Positions 39,734-47,746 of a DNA stretch of 64,000 nt are shown here, piece by piece (positions within the stretch are counted from its first letter, which is position 1; the number at the start of each line of letters is the position of its first letter). The translations under genes and the position numbers were made by a program. Source of the DNA: Nocardioidaceae bacterium SCSIO 66511 (GTDB lineage Bacteria > Actinomycetota > Actinomycetes > Propionibacteriales > Nocardioidaceae). Under the pieces are notes generated by a model. It made no database searches. It was given only the letters and a program-made list of their open reading frames with translations, and was not told the DNA's origin. The DNA is taken from positions 4,216,001-4,280,000 of the forward strand of contig CP095846.1 of the NCBI GenBank assembly GCA_023100825.1, given 5' to 3'.

Positions 39734-40728
39734 CCGACGCGCCGCGCACGAACCGGATGCGAGCGGCTCAGATCACCAGCCTCGACGGGCCGGCTGCGGT
39801 CGGCGTCACCGATGTCGACGTGCCCGTGCCCGGTGACGGGCAGGTCCTGATCGACGTGCATGCGGCAGGTGTCTCGTTCCCGGAGGTCCTGCAAACGCGT
39901 GGGCTGTACCAGCTGAAGCCGCCGTTACCGTTCGTACCGGGATCCGAAGTCGCAGGCGTCGTAGTGGAGTCGCCCGCCGACTCCGGGCTGGCGGCCGGAG
40001 ATCGGGTGGCGGCGTTCCCTCTGCTCGGGGGCTTCGCCGAACGAACCGTCGTGTCGGGCGACATGGTGTTCGCACTGCCCGATGCGCTTTCGTACGAACA
40101 GGGTGCGGCTCTGCCGCTGAACTACCTGACCGCCCATTTCGCATTGCTCCGACGAGGCGGCCTGCAGCCGGACGAGTCGGTGCTCGTGCACGGCGCTGCC
40201 GGCGGCGTCGGTACGGCGTCCATCCAGATGGCCAAGGCATTCGGAGCAGGTCAGGTCATCGCCGTGACCTCGAGCGACGCGAAAGCCCAGGTCGCCCTCG
40301 CCGCCGGCGCCGACGACGTCGTCGCCGCAGACGGTTTCAAGGACGCCGTACGCGACCTCACCGGCGGACGCGGTGTCGACCTCGTCGTCGACCCGGTCGG
40401 CGGCGACCGGTTCACCGACTCCCTACGCTCGCTCGCCCCGAACGGGCGGCTGCTGGTCATCGGCTTCGCTGCCGGGGAGATCCCCACCGTCAAGGTGAAC
40501 CGCCTGCTGCTCAACAACATCGACGTACGCGGCGTCGCCTGGGGTGGCTTCATCGTGCAACGACCCGGGTACGTCGCGGCGCAGTGGGCCGAGCTGGTGC
40601 CGCATATCGAGTCTGGCGCGCTCCAACCGCCGATCGGCGCAACGTACCCGCTCGATTCGGTCAGCGACGCGCTGCGTGAGCTCGATGAGCGGCGTGCAAT
40701 CGGCAAGATCGTCCTGACACTGCGCTGA
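39730..40728 (+). CDS. Zinc-less MDR-family NADPH:quinone oxidoreductase-like protein
   Basis: This 332-residue medium-chain dehydrogenase/reductase has an N-terminal GroES-like domain with GVSFPEVLQTRGLYQ and PFVPGSEVAGVV. The NADPH-binding Rossmann segment is VHGAAGGVGTASIQMAKAFGA (about 153-173). The catalytic and structural zinc Cys residues of alcohol dehydrogenases are absent, so it belongs with quinone reductases or enoyl reductases. As last gene of the cassette it may reduce an enone or quinone intermediate, or act as a detoxifying enzyme. A direct role as P450 electron donor is unlikely. Confidence 0.9.
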   Translation: MTDAPRTNRMRAAQITSLDGPAAVGVTDVDVPVPGDGQVLIDVHAAGVSFPEVLQTRGLYQLKPPLPFVPGSEVAGVVVESPADSGLAAGDRVAAFPLLGGFAERTVVSGDMVFALPDALSYEQGAALPLNYLTAHFALLRRGGLQPDESVLVHGAAGGVGTASIQMAKAFGAGQVIAVTSSDAKAQVALAAGADDVVAADGFKDAVRDLTGGRGVDLVVDPVGGDRFTDSLRSLAPNGRLLVIGFAAGEIPTVKVNRLLLNNIDVRGVAWGGFIVQRPGYVAAQWAELVPHIESGALQPPIGATYPLDSVSDALRELDERRAIGKIVLTLR

Positions 40729-40746
40729 GGCGATAGCGTCACCCGC

Positions 40747-41529
40747 ATGGCACTCCCGAAGTACGTCGCCGAGCTGACCGAATGCTTCCTCTCCGCTGTG
40801 GACGAGGCACTGCCCGGTCGTCTGTCGGGATTGTTCCTGCGCGGGTCATTAGGTTGGGGCGAGTTCTTCTCCGGCAGCGACGTCGATTTTGTCGGCCTCT
40901 GGGACGAGCTCCCGGTCGGCGCGGACCTCGAGCTGCTCAGTGATGCCCACGCCGCCGTGAGCTCCAGCTTTCCTGCGCATGACTTCGATGGCTTCCATTG
41001 CGAGGCGCGCGATCTGTCGAGGAGTCCCGCTCTGATAGATAGGCGGCCGGTGTTCTTTCGCAGCGAGTTCGACGTACGCGGAACCCTGGACCTCAACCTG
41101 GTCTCGTGGCATGAGCTTGCCGAGCGACCGATCGTCGTACGCGGACCCATCCCGCCGATCTACACCGACCTGGACGAACTACTGGCGTTCACACGCGCGA
41201 ACCTCGACACGTTCTGGCGCGACCTCATCAAGCAAGTCGATGAGGTGGGCACGGCGGCACTCGGTGCGCATGACGCGTCGGTCGCATTCGTCACCCTCGG
41301 TCCGGCACGATTGCACCATCTGCTCCGCTCGAAGACCATGACGTCCAAGAGCGGGGCTGGCCGCTACATCATTGACCAGCTCGACTCGCGTTGGAGGACC
41401 ATCGCCGAGGAGGCCCTTCGGATCCGCGAACAGCCGGAGTCCCAATCCAGGTACGCAAGCGCGGCCGAACGTGGCCAAGACGCGTCCGATCTACTCCGTT
41501 GGCTGGTGGACGACGGGACCAGTGGCTAG
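40747..41529 (+). CDS. Nucleotidyltransferase-fold protein (aminoglycoside adenylyltransferase-like, DUF4111-type tail)
   Basis: This 260-residue protein has the Pol-beta-like nucleotidyltransferase motif RGSLGWGEFFSGSDVDFV (about 32-49), that is GS...G...SDxD, and a third acidic region near FHCEARDL. The all-helical C-terminal half resembles the DUF4111 domain of streptomycin/spectinomycin adenylyltransferases. The target is unknown: it could be an antibiotic, another small molecule or a protein. It is 18 bp downstream of the reductase gene and may be read through from the cassette. A likely terminator follows. Confidence 0.8.
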   Translation: MALPKYVAELTECFLSAVDEALPGRLSGLFLRGSLGWGEFFSGSDVDFVGLWDELPVGADLELLSDAHAAVSSSFPAHDFDGFHCEARDLSRSPALIDRRPVFFRSEFDVRGTLDLNLVSWHELAERPIVVRGPIPPIYTDLDELLAFTRANLDTFWRDLIKQVDEVGTAALGAHDASVAFVTLGPARLHHLLRSKTMTSKSGAGRYIIDQLDSRWRTIAEEALRIREQPESQSRYASAAERGQDASDLLRWLVDDGTSG

Positions 41530-41559
41530 ACCCACGCGATGCTCACGGCATGCCTGTGT

Positions 41560-41587
41560 CCCGCCACGGTGGTGCTGTGGTGGCGGG
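41560..41587. terminator. Probable bidirectional terminator
   Basis: CCCGCCAC (41560-41567) and GTGGCGGG (41580-41587) form an 8-bp GC stem between the convergent nucleotidyltransferase and HNH genes. It has a 12-nt loop that can pair further. No T-tract follows, as is common in high-GC actinobacteria. Confidence 0.55.
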
Positions 41588-41589
41588 GG

Positions 41590-43014
41590 CTAGGCGGCGC
41601 TGGGTTTTCGCTTCTCTTGGACGGTGGTGTCTGTTCGGCCGGGGAGTTTGGTGGTGGTGCCGGCGGTGACGAGGTACGACCGTCCGTCCGGTGACAACCA
41701 CAACCAGATGCCGGGTGCCGGTGTGGTGACGGTCCAGGCGGTGAACGTCTTCGCCCGATGATGGAACCGACACAACCGGTGGCCATTTCTGGAATCCGTC
41801 GGGCCGCCGTCGGCATAGTTACGGATGTGGTCATTGTCGCCGAGCTTCGCCGGCCGGTTGCAGTACGGGAACGTGCACGTCAGCGCATTCATCAGCGCCG
41901 TCTGCTCCCGCAACCGTGGCGGTGCGACGTAGCCGGTGGTCGAGATCGTCGTCTCCAGATCGATGACCGGCTTCACCACGATCCGCGACGATTTGCCGAG
42001 GATCTGTTCGGCCTCGGTACGGGTGATCGCGCCGACGTCGTCGAGTGACCAGGTGCCCCAGCACCGGTCGTAGTGGAGGTAGAGCACGGTCTCGCGCAGC
42101 CCACGACGACGACGCCTACGAGAGGGCTTCGGCTCAGACTTGGCCTCGGATTCGGGCTCGGGCTCGGGCTGCGATTCTGGTTCGGCGGGTACATCCGCTT
42201 CGGTGTCGTCGGTGTCGCCGTCGGTTTTGTCGGCGACGAGGGTGTAGAGGTCGTCGAGGCTGTCGGGTTCGTGGACCATGCCCATCGCGACCGACCGGAG
42301 GATGTGGTCGGGGCGGGTGTCGCCGAGGAACCGCATCGACTCCACCAACTGATCCAACCGCTGGTCGAGTCGTTGGCCGTCGTCGACCGACAGGGTGCCT
42401 GAAATGTGGGCGACGCCGTCTTCGAACCAGATCGTCACACCCCGCCGCCTGCGTGCCTCACGTCGCTTCTTCTCGGCACCGTCGGGGTCGTCGACGAACC
42501 GGATCTGATCCAGCACCAGCTGCAGCCGCGGCATGGTGATCCGCCCAATCAGCGGGGTCCCGTCGACATTCGCCGCCGACAGCCGCCGGTCGGCATCGGA
42601 GGCTTGGGCGATGGTGAACTCCCGCGTCGCACGCGCGACTTTACGGATCCGCCACCCATCCACCCTTCCCTCGTGCAGACACGCGTACAGCCGCGGCAGC
42701 CGATACGCCAAATCCAGTGCATCCGCGATCAGCGAACGGGCGCCATTCGCAGACAGGCCGAGGACGGGGCCGACTTCAGCGACCGCATACTCCGACACCG
42801 ACGGCGTCCCCGAGCCGCCGTAACGGGTCCACTCATTCACCCCACCCGCCCGTGCGAGCGGCTCGACGGCGATCTGCCGCAGATACGCCAACACCGCATC
42901 AAACTGCGCGGCCTCGGTGCGGGCGAGCTGAGCACGAGCGGCCGCCGCGATATCGAGACCGTCAGTGGTCTCGACATCGTCGATCAGGTTCGCCGTCCTC
43001 ATAACCCACATCAT
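41590..43014 (-). CDS. DUF222 / HNH endonuclease (13E12-type repeat family)
   Basis: The protein is about 474 residues from ATG 43014 (other starts lie within 12 nt on either side). The N-terminal two thirds is DUF222 (about 15-270), with LYACLHEGRVDGWRIRKVAR and GRITMPRLQLVLDQI. A charged Glu/Pro spacer follows, then a basic run (RRRRRR). The C-terminal HNH module is CTFPYCNRPAKLGDNDHIRNYADGGPT with HRLCRFHH. The family is multicopy in actinobacterial genomes, with unknown role, perhaps nuclease or selfish element. It is unrelated to its neighbours and lies between the oxidation cassette and the cobalamin operon. Confidence 0.9.
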   Translation of the reverse strand: MMWVMRTANLIDDVETTDGLDIAAAARAQLARTEAAQFDAVLAYLRQIAVEPLARAGGVNEWTRYGGSGTPSVSEYAVAEVGPVLGLSANGARSLIADALDLAYRLPRLYACLHEGRVDGWRIRKVARATREFTIAQASDADRRLSAANVDGTPLIGRITMPRLQLVLDQIRFVDDPDGAEKKRREARRRRGVTIWFEDGVAHISGTLSVDDGQRLDQRLDQLVESMRFLGDTRPDHILRSVAMGMVHEPDSLDDLYTLVADKTDGDTDDTEADVPAEPESQPEPEPESEAKSEPKPSRRRRRRGLRETVLYLHYDRCWGTWSLDDVGAITRTEAEQILGKSSRIVVKPVIDLETTISTTGYVAPPRLREQTALMNALTCTFPYCNRPAKLGDNDHIRNYADGGPTDSRNGHRLCRFHHRAKTFTAWTVTTPAPGIWLWLSPDGRSYLVTAGTTTKLPGRTDTTVQEKRKPSAA

Positions 43015-43257
43015 GCCACCCGCCACTGACAGGAAGGGTCCTCAGAAGTCCTTATCCACAAGGGAAAACGAAGATTCTTGACGAAACTTTTCGGACGGTC
43101 ACGTGAGTCAGACGGGCAACCGGGGAAACCGGCGGATCGGGTCAGCCGACAAACAACCCGGGCCCACTGCGGCGAGATCCTCGTCGCCGCCATACGGCCT
43201 GCACCAAAGCGCACGGGAATCGATGAAGGACACCAGCCGACGCAAGCCCGCAGCCAG

Positions 43258-44106
43258 TCACCGAGCGCGGACGGTGCCCCCGCCAGGCGGAGGCGAAAAG
43301 GTCACCTCAGCCGCAAATGACGCCCGCCTCGACGCCCGCCGCAGCACGGCGAGCACCGTGGGTCCGAGCACCAGGATCGCGACTGTGTTGGCGATTGCCC
43401 GGCCGGTGTCCCAGCCGAAGGTAGAGGTGAGCAGTGTGTAGGTGACGAAGCGGTGCAGGTTCTCGAGTACCGGATCACCGGGTACGTACGACACGCCACC
43501 GTCGGCGCCGGGCACATCGATGCCGATCGCGAACGGCCAGAACCACAGGTTCATCAGGAAGCCGAAGGCGTACGCGACCACGATCCCGTACGCCACCAGC
43601 ATCGCGATCTCCCATTTGCCGGTGACGCGGCGCGGCAACAGACCGGCGCCCATGCCGATCCACGCGGAGCACATCATCTGGAACGGCAGCCAGGGTCCGA
43701 CACCGCCGGTGAGCAGCGCCGAGGCGAACATCGAGGCGCAGCCGAGTACGAAACCGAAACCGGCGCCGTACACGCGTCCGGCCAGCACCAGCAGGAAGAA
43801 GACGGTTTCTATGCCGGCTACTCCGGCGCCGAGGGGACGGAGAGCGGCGTCGACCGCGGCCAGTACGCCGAGGATGGCTAGGGCCTTGGAGTCCATGCCA
43901 CCCTCGGACAGCTCGACGAGCACAACGACGATCACGACCGGCAGAATCGCGATGAAGACGAATGGTGCGTCTACGCTGTGCTGCGCACTGTCCGGTCCGA
44001 CGCGTAACAGCAGCGGCCAGAGGAACATCGTCAAGCCCGCGAGCGATGCCGCGGTCAGGGTGATCGCCGAACGCGGACCGATCCGAACGACCCGAGTGTC
44101 AGCCAT
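43258..44106 (-). CDS. ECF transporter S component, probably for cobalamin
   Basis: This 282-residue membrane protein has about seven helices, among them LTAASLAGLTMFLWPLLL, FIAILPVVIVVVLV, FGFVLGCASMFASALLTGG and IAMLVAYGIVVAYAFGFLMNL. GMGAGLLPRR and the helix-3-like FGFVLG segment fit ECF substrate-specific subunits. ATG 44106 has GGAG 6 nt upstream and sits within the last bases of the ATPase gene; an upstream ATG 44136 is also in frame. S components bind the vitamin and dock to the T-A-A' module. The B12 riboswitch at the head of the operon makes cobalamin or a precursor the likely substrate. It is the last gene of the operon and longer than typical S proteins (about 180-200). Confidence 0.82.
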   Translation of the reverse strand: MADTRVVRIGPRSAITLTAASLAGLTMFLWPLLLRVGPDSAQHSVDAPFVFIAILPVVIVVVLVELSEGGMDSKALAILGVLAAVDAALRPLGAGVAGIETVFFLLVLAGRVYGAGFGFVLGCASMFASALLTGGVGPWLPFQMMCSAWIGMGAGLLPRRVTGKWEIAMLVAYGIVVAYAFGFLMNLWFWPFAIGIDVPGADGGVSYVPGDPVLENLHRFVTYTLLTSTFGWDTGRAIANTVAILVLGPTVLAVLRRASRRASFAAEVTFSPPPGGGTVRAR

Positions 44107-45718
44107 CGCGATCTCCGACCGCCGCAGCAACGTCATCCACTGTCAACCACTGGGGTCCGAGCACCTTCGACACCTGCGGCGCGAACGCCGGTGAAGCCGC
44201 CAGCACGTCCACGGCCGGGCCGTCCGAAACGACCTCCCCCTCGGCCATCACGATCGCGCGATCGGCCACCGTTGCAACGAACTCGACGTCGTGCGTCGCC
44301 ACGACAACGGAGCGGCCGTCGGCAGCGAGCGAGCGGATGACCGCAGCGAACGCGTCCTTGGCGGCGTAGTCGAGGCCGCGCGTCGGCTCGTCGAGGAGCA
44401 GTACGTCGGGGGCAGCCGTCAGCTGGATTGCGAGCACGAGCGCGAGGCGTTGACCCTCCGAAAGATCCCGCGGATGTGTCTCCGGCGCAATGCCCGGCGA
44501 GAGTCGATCGAGCAGCGCTCGGCAGGTGCCGGACGCGGCGCCGGACTCCCGGTCCCCCGTGGCACATTCCTCGGCGACGGACTCGAGATACAGCAGGTCG
44601 GTCGCGGTCTGCGGTACGAGCCCGACGAGCCTTCGCGCAGCCGCGCTCGACATGCGCGACGGGTCATGCGGACCGTCGTTCGTCTCGACCGCGACCGAGC
44701 CCCCGTCTCGCGGCCCCGAACCTTGCAGCGCCCAGAGCAAGGACGACTTGCCAGATCCATTCCGGCCCATCAGCGCGGTCACCTCACCCGCATGCAGGTC
44801 GAGGTCGGCTCCGCGGACGGCGATCTTCGAGCCGTATCGCACGACAACGTCCTTGCCACGTAGCCGTGCCTCGGTCGGCGTCGGGCGACTGACGTGTCCG
44901 GCGTGGTCACTCAGGTCGTCGCGCAGACTGCGCGCTGCCCGCCGCGCATCGCGTACCGACAACGGCAACGGACTCCAACCTGCAAGCCGCCCGAGGCGTA
45001 CGACGGGCGGAGCGACCGGAATGTCCAGCAACAGCGCACGGGGATCGTCACACACGACCGTGCCGTCTCCAGCAACGTAAGCGAGCCGGTCGGCAAACGG
45101 CACCACCCGCTCCATGCGGTGTTCGGCCAGTACGACGGTCGTGCCCAGGTCGTGCACCAGACGCGCCAGTGTTGCGAGCACCTCCTCGGCCGCGGTCGGG
45201 TCGAGCGCGGACGTCGGCTCGTCGAGCACCAGCACCTTCGGATGCGGAGTCAGCACCGACCCGATAGCCACGCGCTGTTGCTGGCCGCCTGAAAGGGTAC
45301 GAAGCGCACGCCGCCTCAAACCCGCGATCCCCAGCAGGTCAAGGGTTTCCTCGACTCGACGCCGCATCACCTGCGGCTCGACGCCGAGCTGCTCCATACC
45401 GTAGGCGAGCTCCTCCTCGACTGTGTCCGTCACGAAGCCCGCGAGCGGATCCTGACCGACGAAGCCGACCAGGTGCGCGAGCTCGCGCGGCGGCCGCTCC
45501 TGCGTCGTCTCACCCGCTACGGTCACTCGGCCAGCGAGCCGACCGCCGGTGAAGTGCGGGACGAGCCCGTTCAAGGTGCCCAGCAAGGTCGACTTGCCTG
45601 CACCGGTGCGCCCAACCACGAGTACCAGCTCGGCTTCGTCGATCCGCAAGTCGACATCTCGAAGCGATGGCTCGAGTGCACCGTCGTACGTGAACGTCAC
45701 CTGGTCGAGAGTGATCAC
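44099..45718 (-). CDS. ECF transporter fused double ATPase (EcfA-EcfA')
   Basis: The 539-residue protein consists of two ABC ATPase domains. The first has Walker A GRTGAGKSTLL (about 36-46), signature LSGGQQQRVAIG and Walker B VLVLDEPTSALD. The second has Walker A GRNGSGKSSLL, a modified signature LSEGQRLALVLA, Walker B VLLLDEPTRGLD and switch His in ATHDVEF. Fused A-A' subunits are common in actinobacterial ECF importers. It powers the T and S subunits encoded on either side. It overlaps the EcfT gene by 4 nt (ATGA) and the S gene by 8 nt. Confidence 0.93.
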   Translation of the reverse strand: MITLDQVTFTYDGALEPSLRDVDLRIDEAELVLVVGRTGAGKSTLLGTLNGLVPHFTGGRLAGRVTVAGETTQERPPRELAHLVGFVGQDPLAGFVTDTVEEELAYGMEQLGVEPQVMRRRVEETLDLLGIAGLRRRALRTLSGGQQQRVAIGSVLTPHPKVLVLDEPTSALDPTAAEEVLATLARLVHDLGTTVVLAEHRMERVVPFADRLAYVAGDGTVVCDDPRALLLDIPVAPPVVRLGRLAGWSPLPLSVRDARRAARSLRDDLSDHAGHVSRPTPTEARLRGKDVVVRYGSKIAVRGADLDLHAGEVTALMGRNGSGKSSLLWALQGSGPRDGGSVAVETNDGPHDPSRMSSAAARRLVGLVPQTATDLLYLESVAEECATGDRESGAASGTCRALLDRLSPGIAPETHPRDLSEGQRLALVLAIQLTAAPDVLLLDEPTRGLDYAAKDAFAAVIRSLAADGRSVVVATHDVEFVATVADRAIVMAEGEVVSDGPAVDVLAASPAFAPQVSKVLGPQWLTVDDVAAAVGDRDG

Positions 45719-46845
45719 GCGGTCACCCGTTCGGTCGCTCGCAGCGTCGACGTCTCGTCGGCGTCGTCATACGGTGACTCAGGAGCCGGAGTGAGCCAGG
45801 CGGGCAGCATGCCGATCAACACCACGCACAGCGGCGCCCAGCTCAACGCCGGCCAACCACCGGTGACTACGCTCATGCCGACCGGGTCGTACGTCGCAGT
45901 GGCCCAGAACCCAACTACCACGGCGATTCCGGAACCAGCGGTCACGAGCTCAGCCGTACGCCAGCGGTCGGGTCGATAGCGCGTACGACGAGCCGTACGG
46001 CCGGCAAGCGCGATGCCGCCGAACGCGAGCAGGCACCCCGCCGCAAGCGCACCGAATGCGACGCCTCTGGTCATCGTGAGGTCCTGCGAGGCGTACGCAC
46101 CTACGCAGATGCCGGAAAGGCCGCCGATCAAGAGACTCCCGCTCGCGAGACGCTGCCGGCGGCCGGCTGCTCCGGTACGCCCGTAGCCGCGCGCATCCAT
46201 CGCGGCAGCCAGCCGAAGCGAGCGGTCGAGTGCGTCTTCGAGTACGGGCACGGCGACCGTGCGTACGAGATCGAGCCGTCGGGAGTCTCGGCCGCGAAGC
46301 TTGCGCGCCCGGCGTACCCGCAGGACGCTCTCGGCGAGCTGCGGAAACACCGATAACGCAACGACGACAGCGGTACCGACCTCGTACAACGCCGGAGGCA
46401 TTGCCTTCAACAACCTCTTCGGGTTGGCGAGGGCGTTGGCCGCGCCGAGACAGATGATCATCGTCGCAAGACGGAGACCGTCGTACAGGGCGCCGAGAAC
46501 TGACTCCAGCGAGACGTCTCCGAGCAGCTGGACTCCGGCGGCCCAGTCGGGCAATGGGATCTCGGGCAAGCCGAGCACGAGCGTATCGCCTCCGCCACCG
46601 CCGAACAGGATCCGAAAGACCACCCGGAGCACGACGACGAACAGGCCAAGATAGAGGTACATCCGAAAGGCAAGTGCCCAAGGCGCCTCCGATCTACGGG
46701 CGACCACCACGTACGACGCAACCGCGATGATCGTCAGCAGCAGCCAGGGGTTGATGGTTCGACTCGCCGCGACGGCAAGGCCGATCGCCCAGATCCACCA
46801 GGCGCCGGGATGCAGATCACGAGGTACGAAGTACGCGGCGGTCAT
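45715..46845 (-). CDS. ECF transporter T component (EcfT/CbiQ family)
   Basis: This 376-residue integral membrane protein couples the ATPases to the S subunit. It has several helices, such as IGLAVAASRTINPWLLLTIIAV and YLGLFVVVLRVVFRILF, and the cytoplasmic coupling helices with the Ala-Arg-Gly signature, LAAAMDARGYGRTG (about 216-229), preceded by RRARKLRGRDSRRLD. It carries extra helices at the C-terminus compared with the usual about 260-residue EcfT. It lies between the exported-protein genes and the double ATPase in the cobalamin operon, with only 1 nt between its start and the upstream stop. Confidence 0.9.
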   Translation of the reverse strand: MTAAYFVPRDLHPGAWWIWAIGLAVAASRTINPWLLLTIIAVASYVVVARRSEAPWALAFRMYLYLGLFVVVLRVVFRILFGGGGGDTLVLGLPEIPLPDWAAGVQLLGDVSLESVLGALYDGLRLATMIICLGAANALANPKRLLKAMPPALYEVGTAVVVALSVFPQLAESVLRVRRARKLRGRDSRRLDLVRTVAVPVLEDALDRSLRLAAAMDARGYGRTGAAGRRQRLASGSLLIGGLSGICVGAYASQDLTMTRGVAFGALAAGCLLAFGGIALAGRTARRTRYRPDRWRTAELVTAGSGIAVVVGFWATATYDPVGMSVVTGGWPALSWAPLCVVLIGMLPAWLTPAPESPYDDADETSTLRATERVTA

Positions 46846-46846
46846 C

Positions 46847-47746
46847 TCACCTCAACCGTTGCGATGCGCGCCGGCGTACCACCGTAACGGCAATGAGTAC
46901 GCCGATCCCGGCGATCACACCGGCAGCTGCCCACGGTGCGGCCGATGAGGACTCGGGGTCGACGTCCGCACTAGCGGCTGACTCGGTGTCTTCGCCACCC
47001 GTCCACTTGACACCGTCTTGCGCCCCCTCCGTCGGAGCGGAACCGACGTCGCGCTTCTTCGGCATCGGCAGCCCGGCACCGGAATCGCCGGTGGAGTCGG
47101 TGGAGTCGTCGGATGCCCCGCCGTCGGTCTGCCCGTCATCGCTCTTCGAGCCCTGGTCCGATTCGTCGGTCGTCGCGCCCTCGGAGCTCTCAGCCCCGTC
47201 GGAGTCGCCAGTGTCGTCGTCGGGGCGCACCGGATCGATGCGTGGCGCCGACGGCGAGGAGCGCGTCTCGTTCAACGCGAACGACCAGCCCTCGAACCCG
47301 CCGACGATCGCCTCGCGGTTCTGCAGCCCGCGCTGGCTGTACGCCCAATCGCCGCCGTTCTCGGCGCCCCAGTAGCTCCAGTACGCCGACGAGGGCGGCA
47401 TGTCGACACACGCCTCGCGGTATCCGTCGTCGCCGTCGACCGCGAGGGACTCGCCCGCGCCGGGGCGACCTTCGATGCGACACACGGCGCCGGCGCCGAA
47501 CCGGCTCGTGCCGTCGACAAGGAATCCGGCATCGCGCAGTGCGTCCAGCCCATCGCGCTGCTGGGAGCCAGGAGCGCATCGGACGACCACGTCGCCGCCG
47601 ATCGAGCCGAAGTCGACGACGACAGTGACACCGTCGCCGTCAGGGCAGAATCCGGGTGTCCCTTTGGAGTCGTCGATCGCCGACGCCGGCGCAGCACCGG
47701 CCACCACCGCTGCGACGGCGACGAGGAACATCGCCAGTCTTCTCAT
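46847..47746 (-). CDS. Membrane-anchored exported protein with four-Cys intrinsic-factor-like beta domain
   Basis: The protein is 299 residues from ATG 47746, which overlaps the upstream TGA (ATGA). Signal peptide about 1-25 (ending PASA). A compact domain (about 30-155) matches the C-terminus of the 631-residue protein of the same operon: GVTVVVDFG, VVRCAPG, GLDALRDAGF, CRIEGRPG, the Pro-Pro-Ser...YWSYW block and GGFEGWSFALN. All four cysteines are in register. An acidic Ser/Asp/Glu linker (about 160-255) and one helix (about 268-289) with a basic tail anchor it outside the membrane. The domain recalls DUF4430 and the beta domain of intrinsic factor. I infer a cobalamin-capturing half-site near the ECF transporter. 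The identity is not proven. Confidence 0.72.
   Translation of the reverse strand: MRRLAMFLVAVAAVVAGAAPASAIDDSKGTPGFCPDGDGVTVVVDFGSIGGDVVVRCAPGSQQRDGLDALRDAGFLVDGTSRFGAGAVCRIEGRPGAGESLAVDGDDGYREACVDMPPSSAYWSYWGAENGGDWAYSQRGLQNREAIVGGFEGWSFALNETRSSPSAPRIDPVRPDDDTGDSDGAESSEGATTDESDQGSKSDDGQTDGGASDDSTDSTGDSGAGLPMPKKRDVGSAPTEGAQDGVKWTGGEDTESAASADVDPESSSAAPWAAAGVIAGIGVLIAVTVVRRRASQRLR

Noticed and set aside
41590-43014. HNH protein as part of a group II intron or inserted mobile element
   Set aside because: No reverse-transcriptase domain, flanking repeats or target duplication was seen. It matches the chromosomal DUF222/HNH family.
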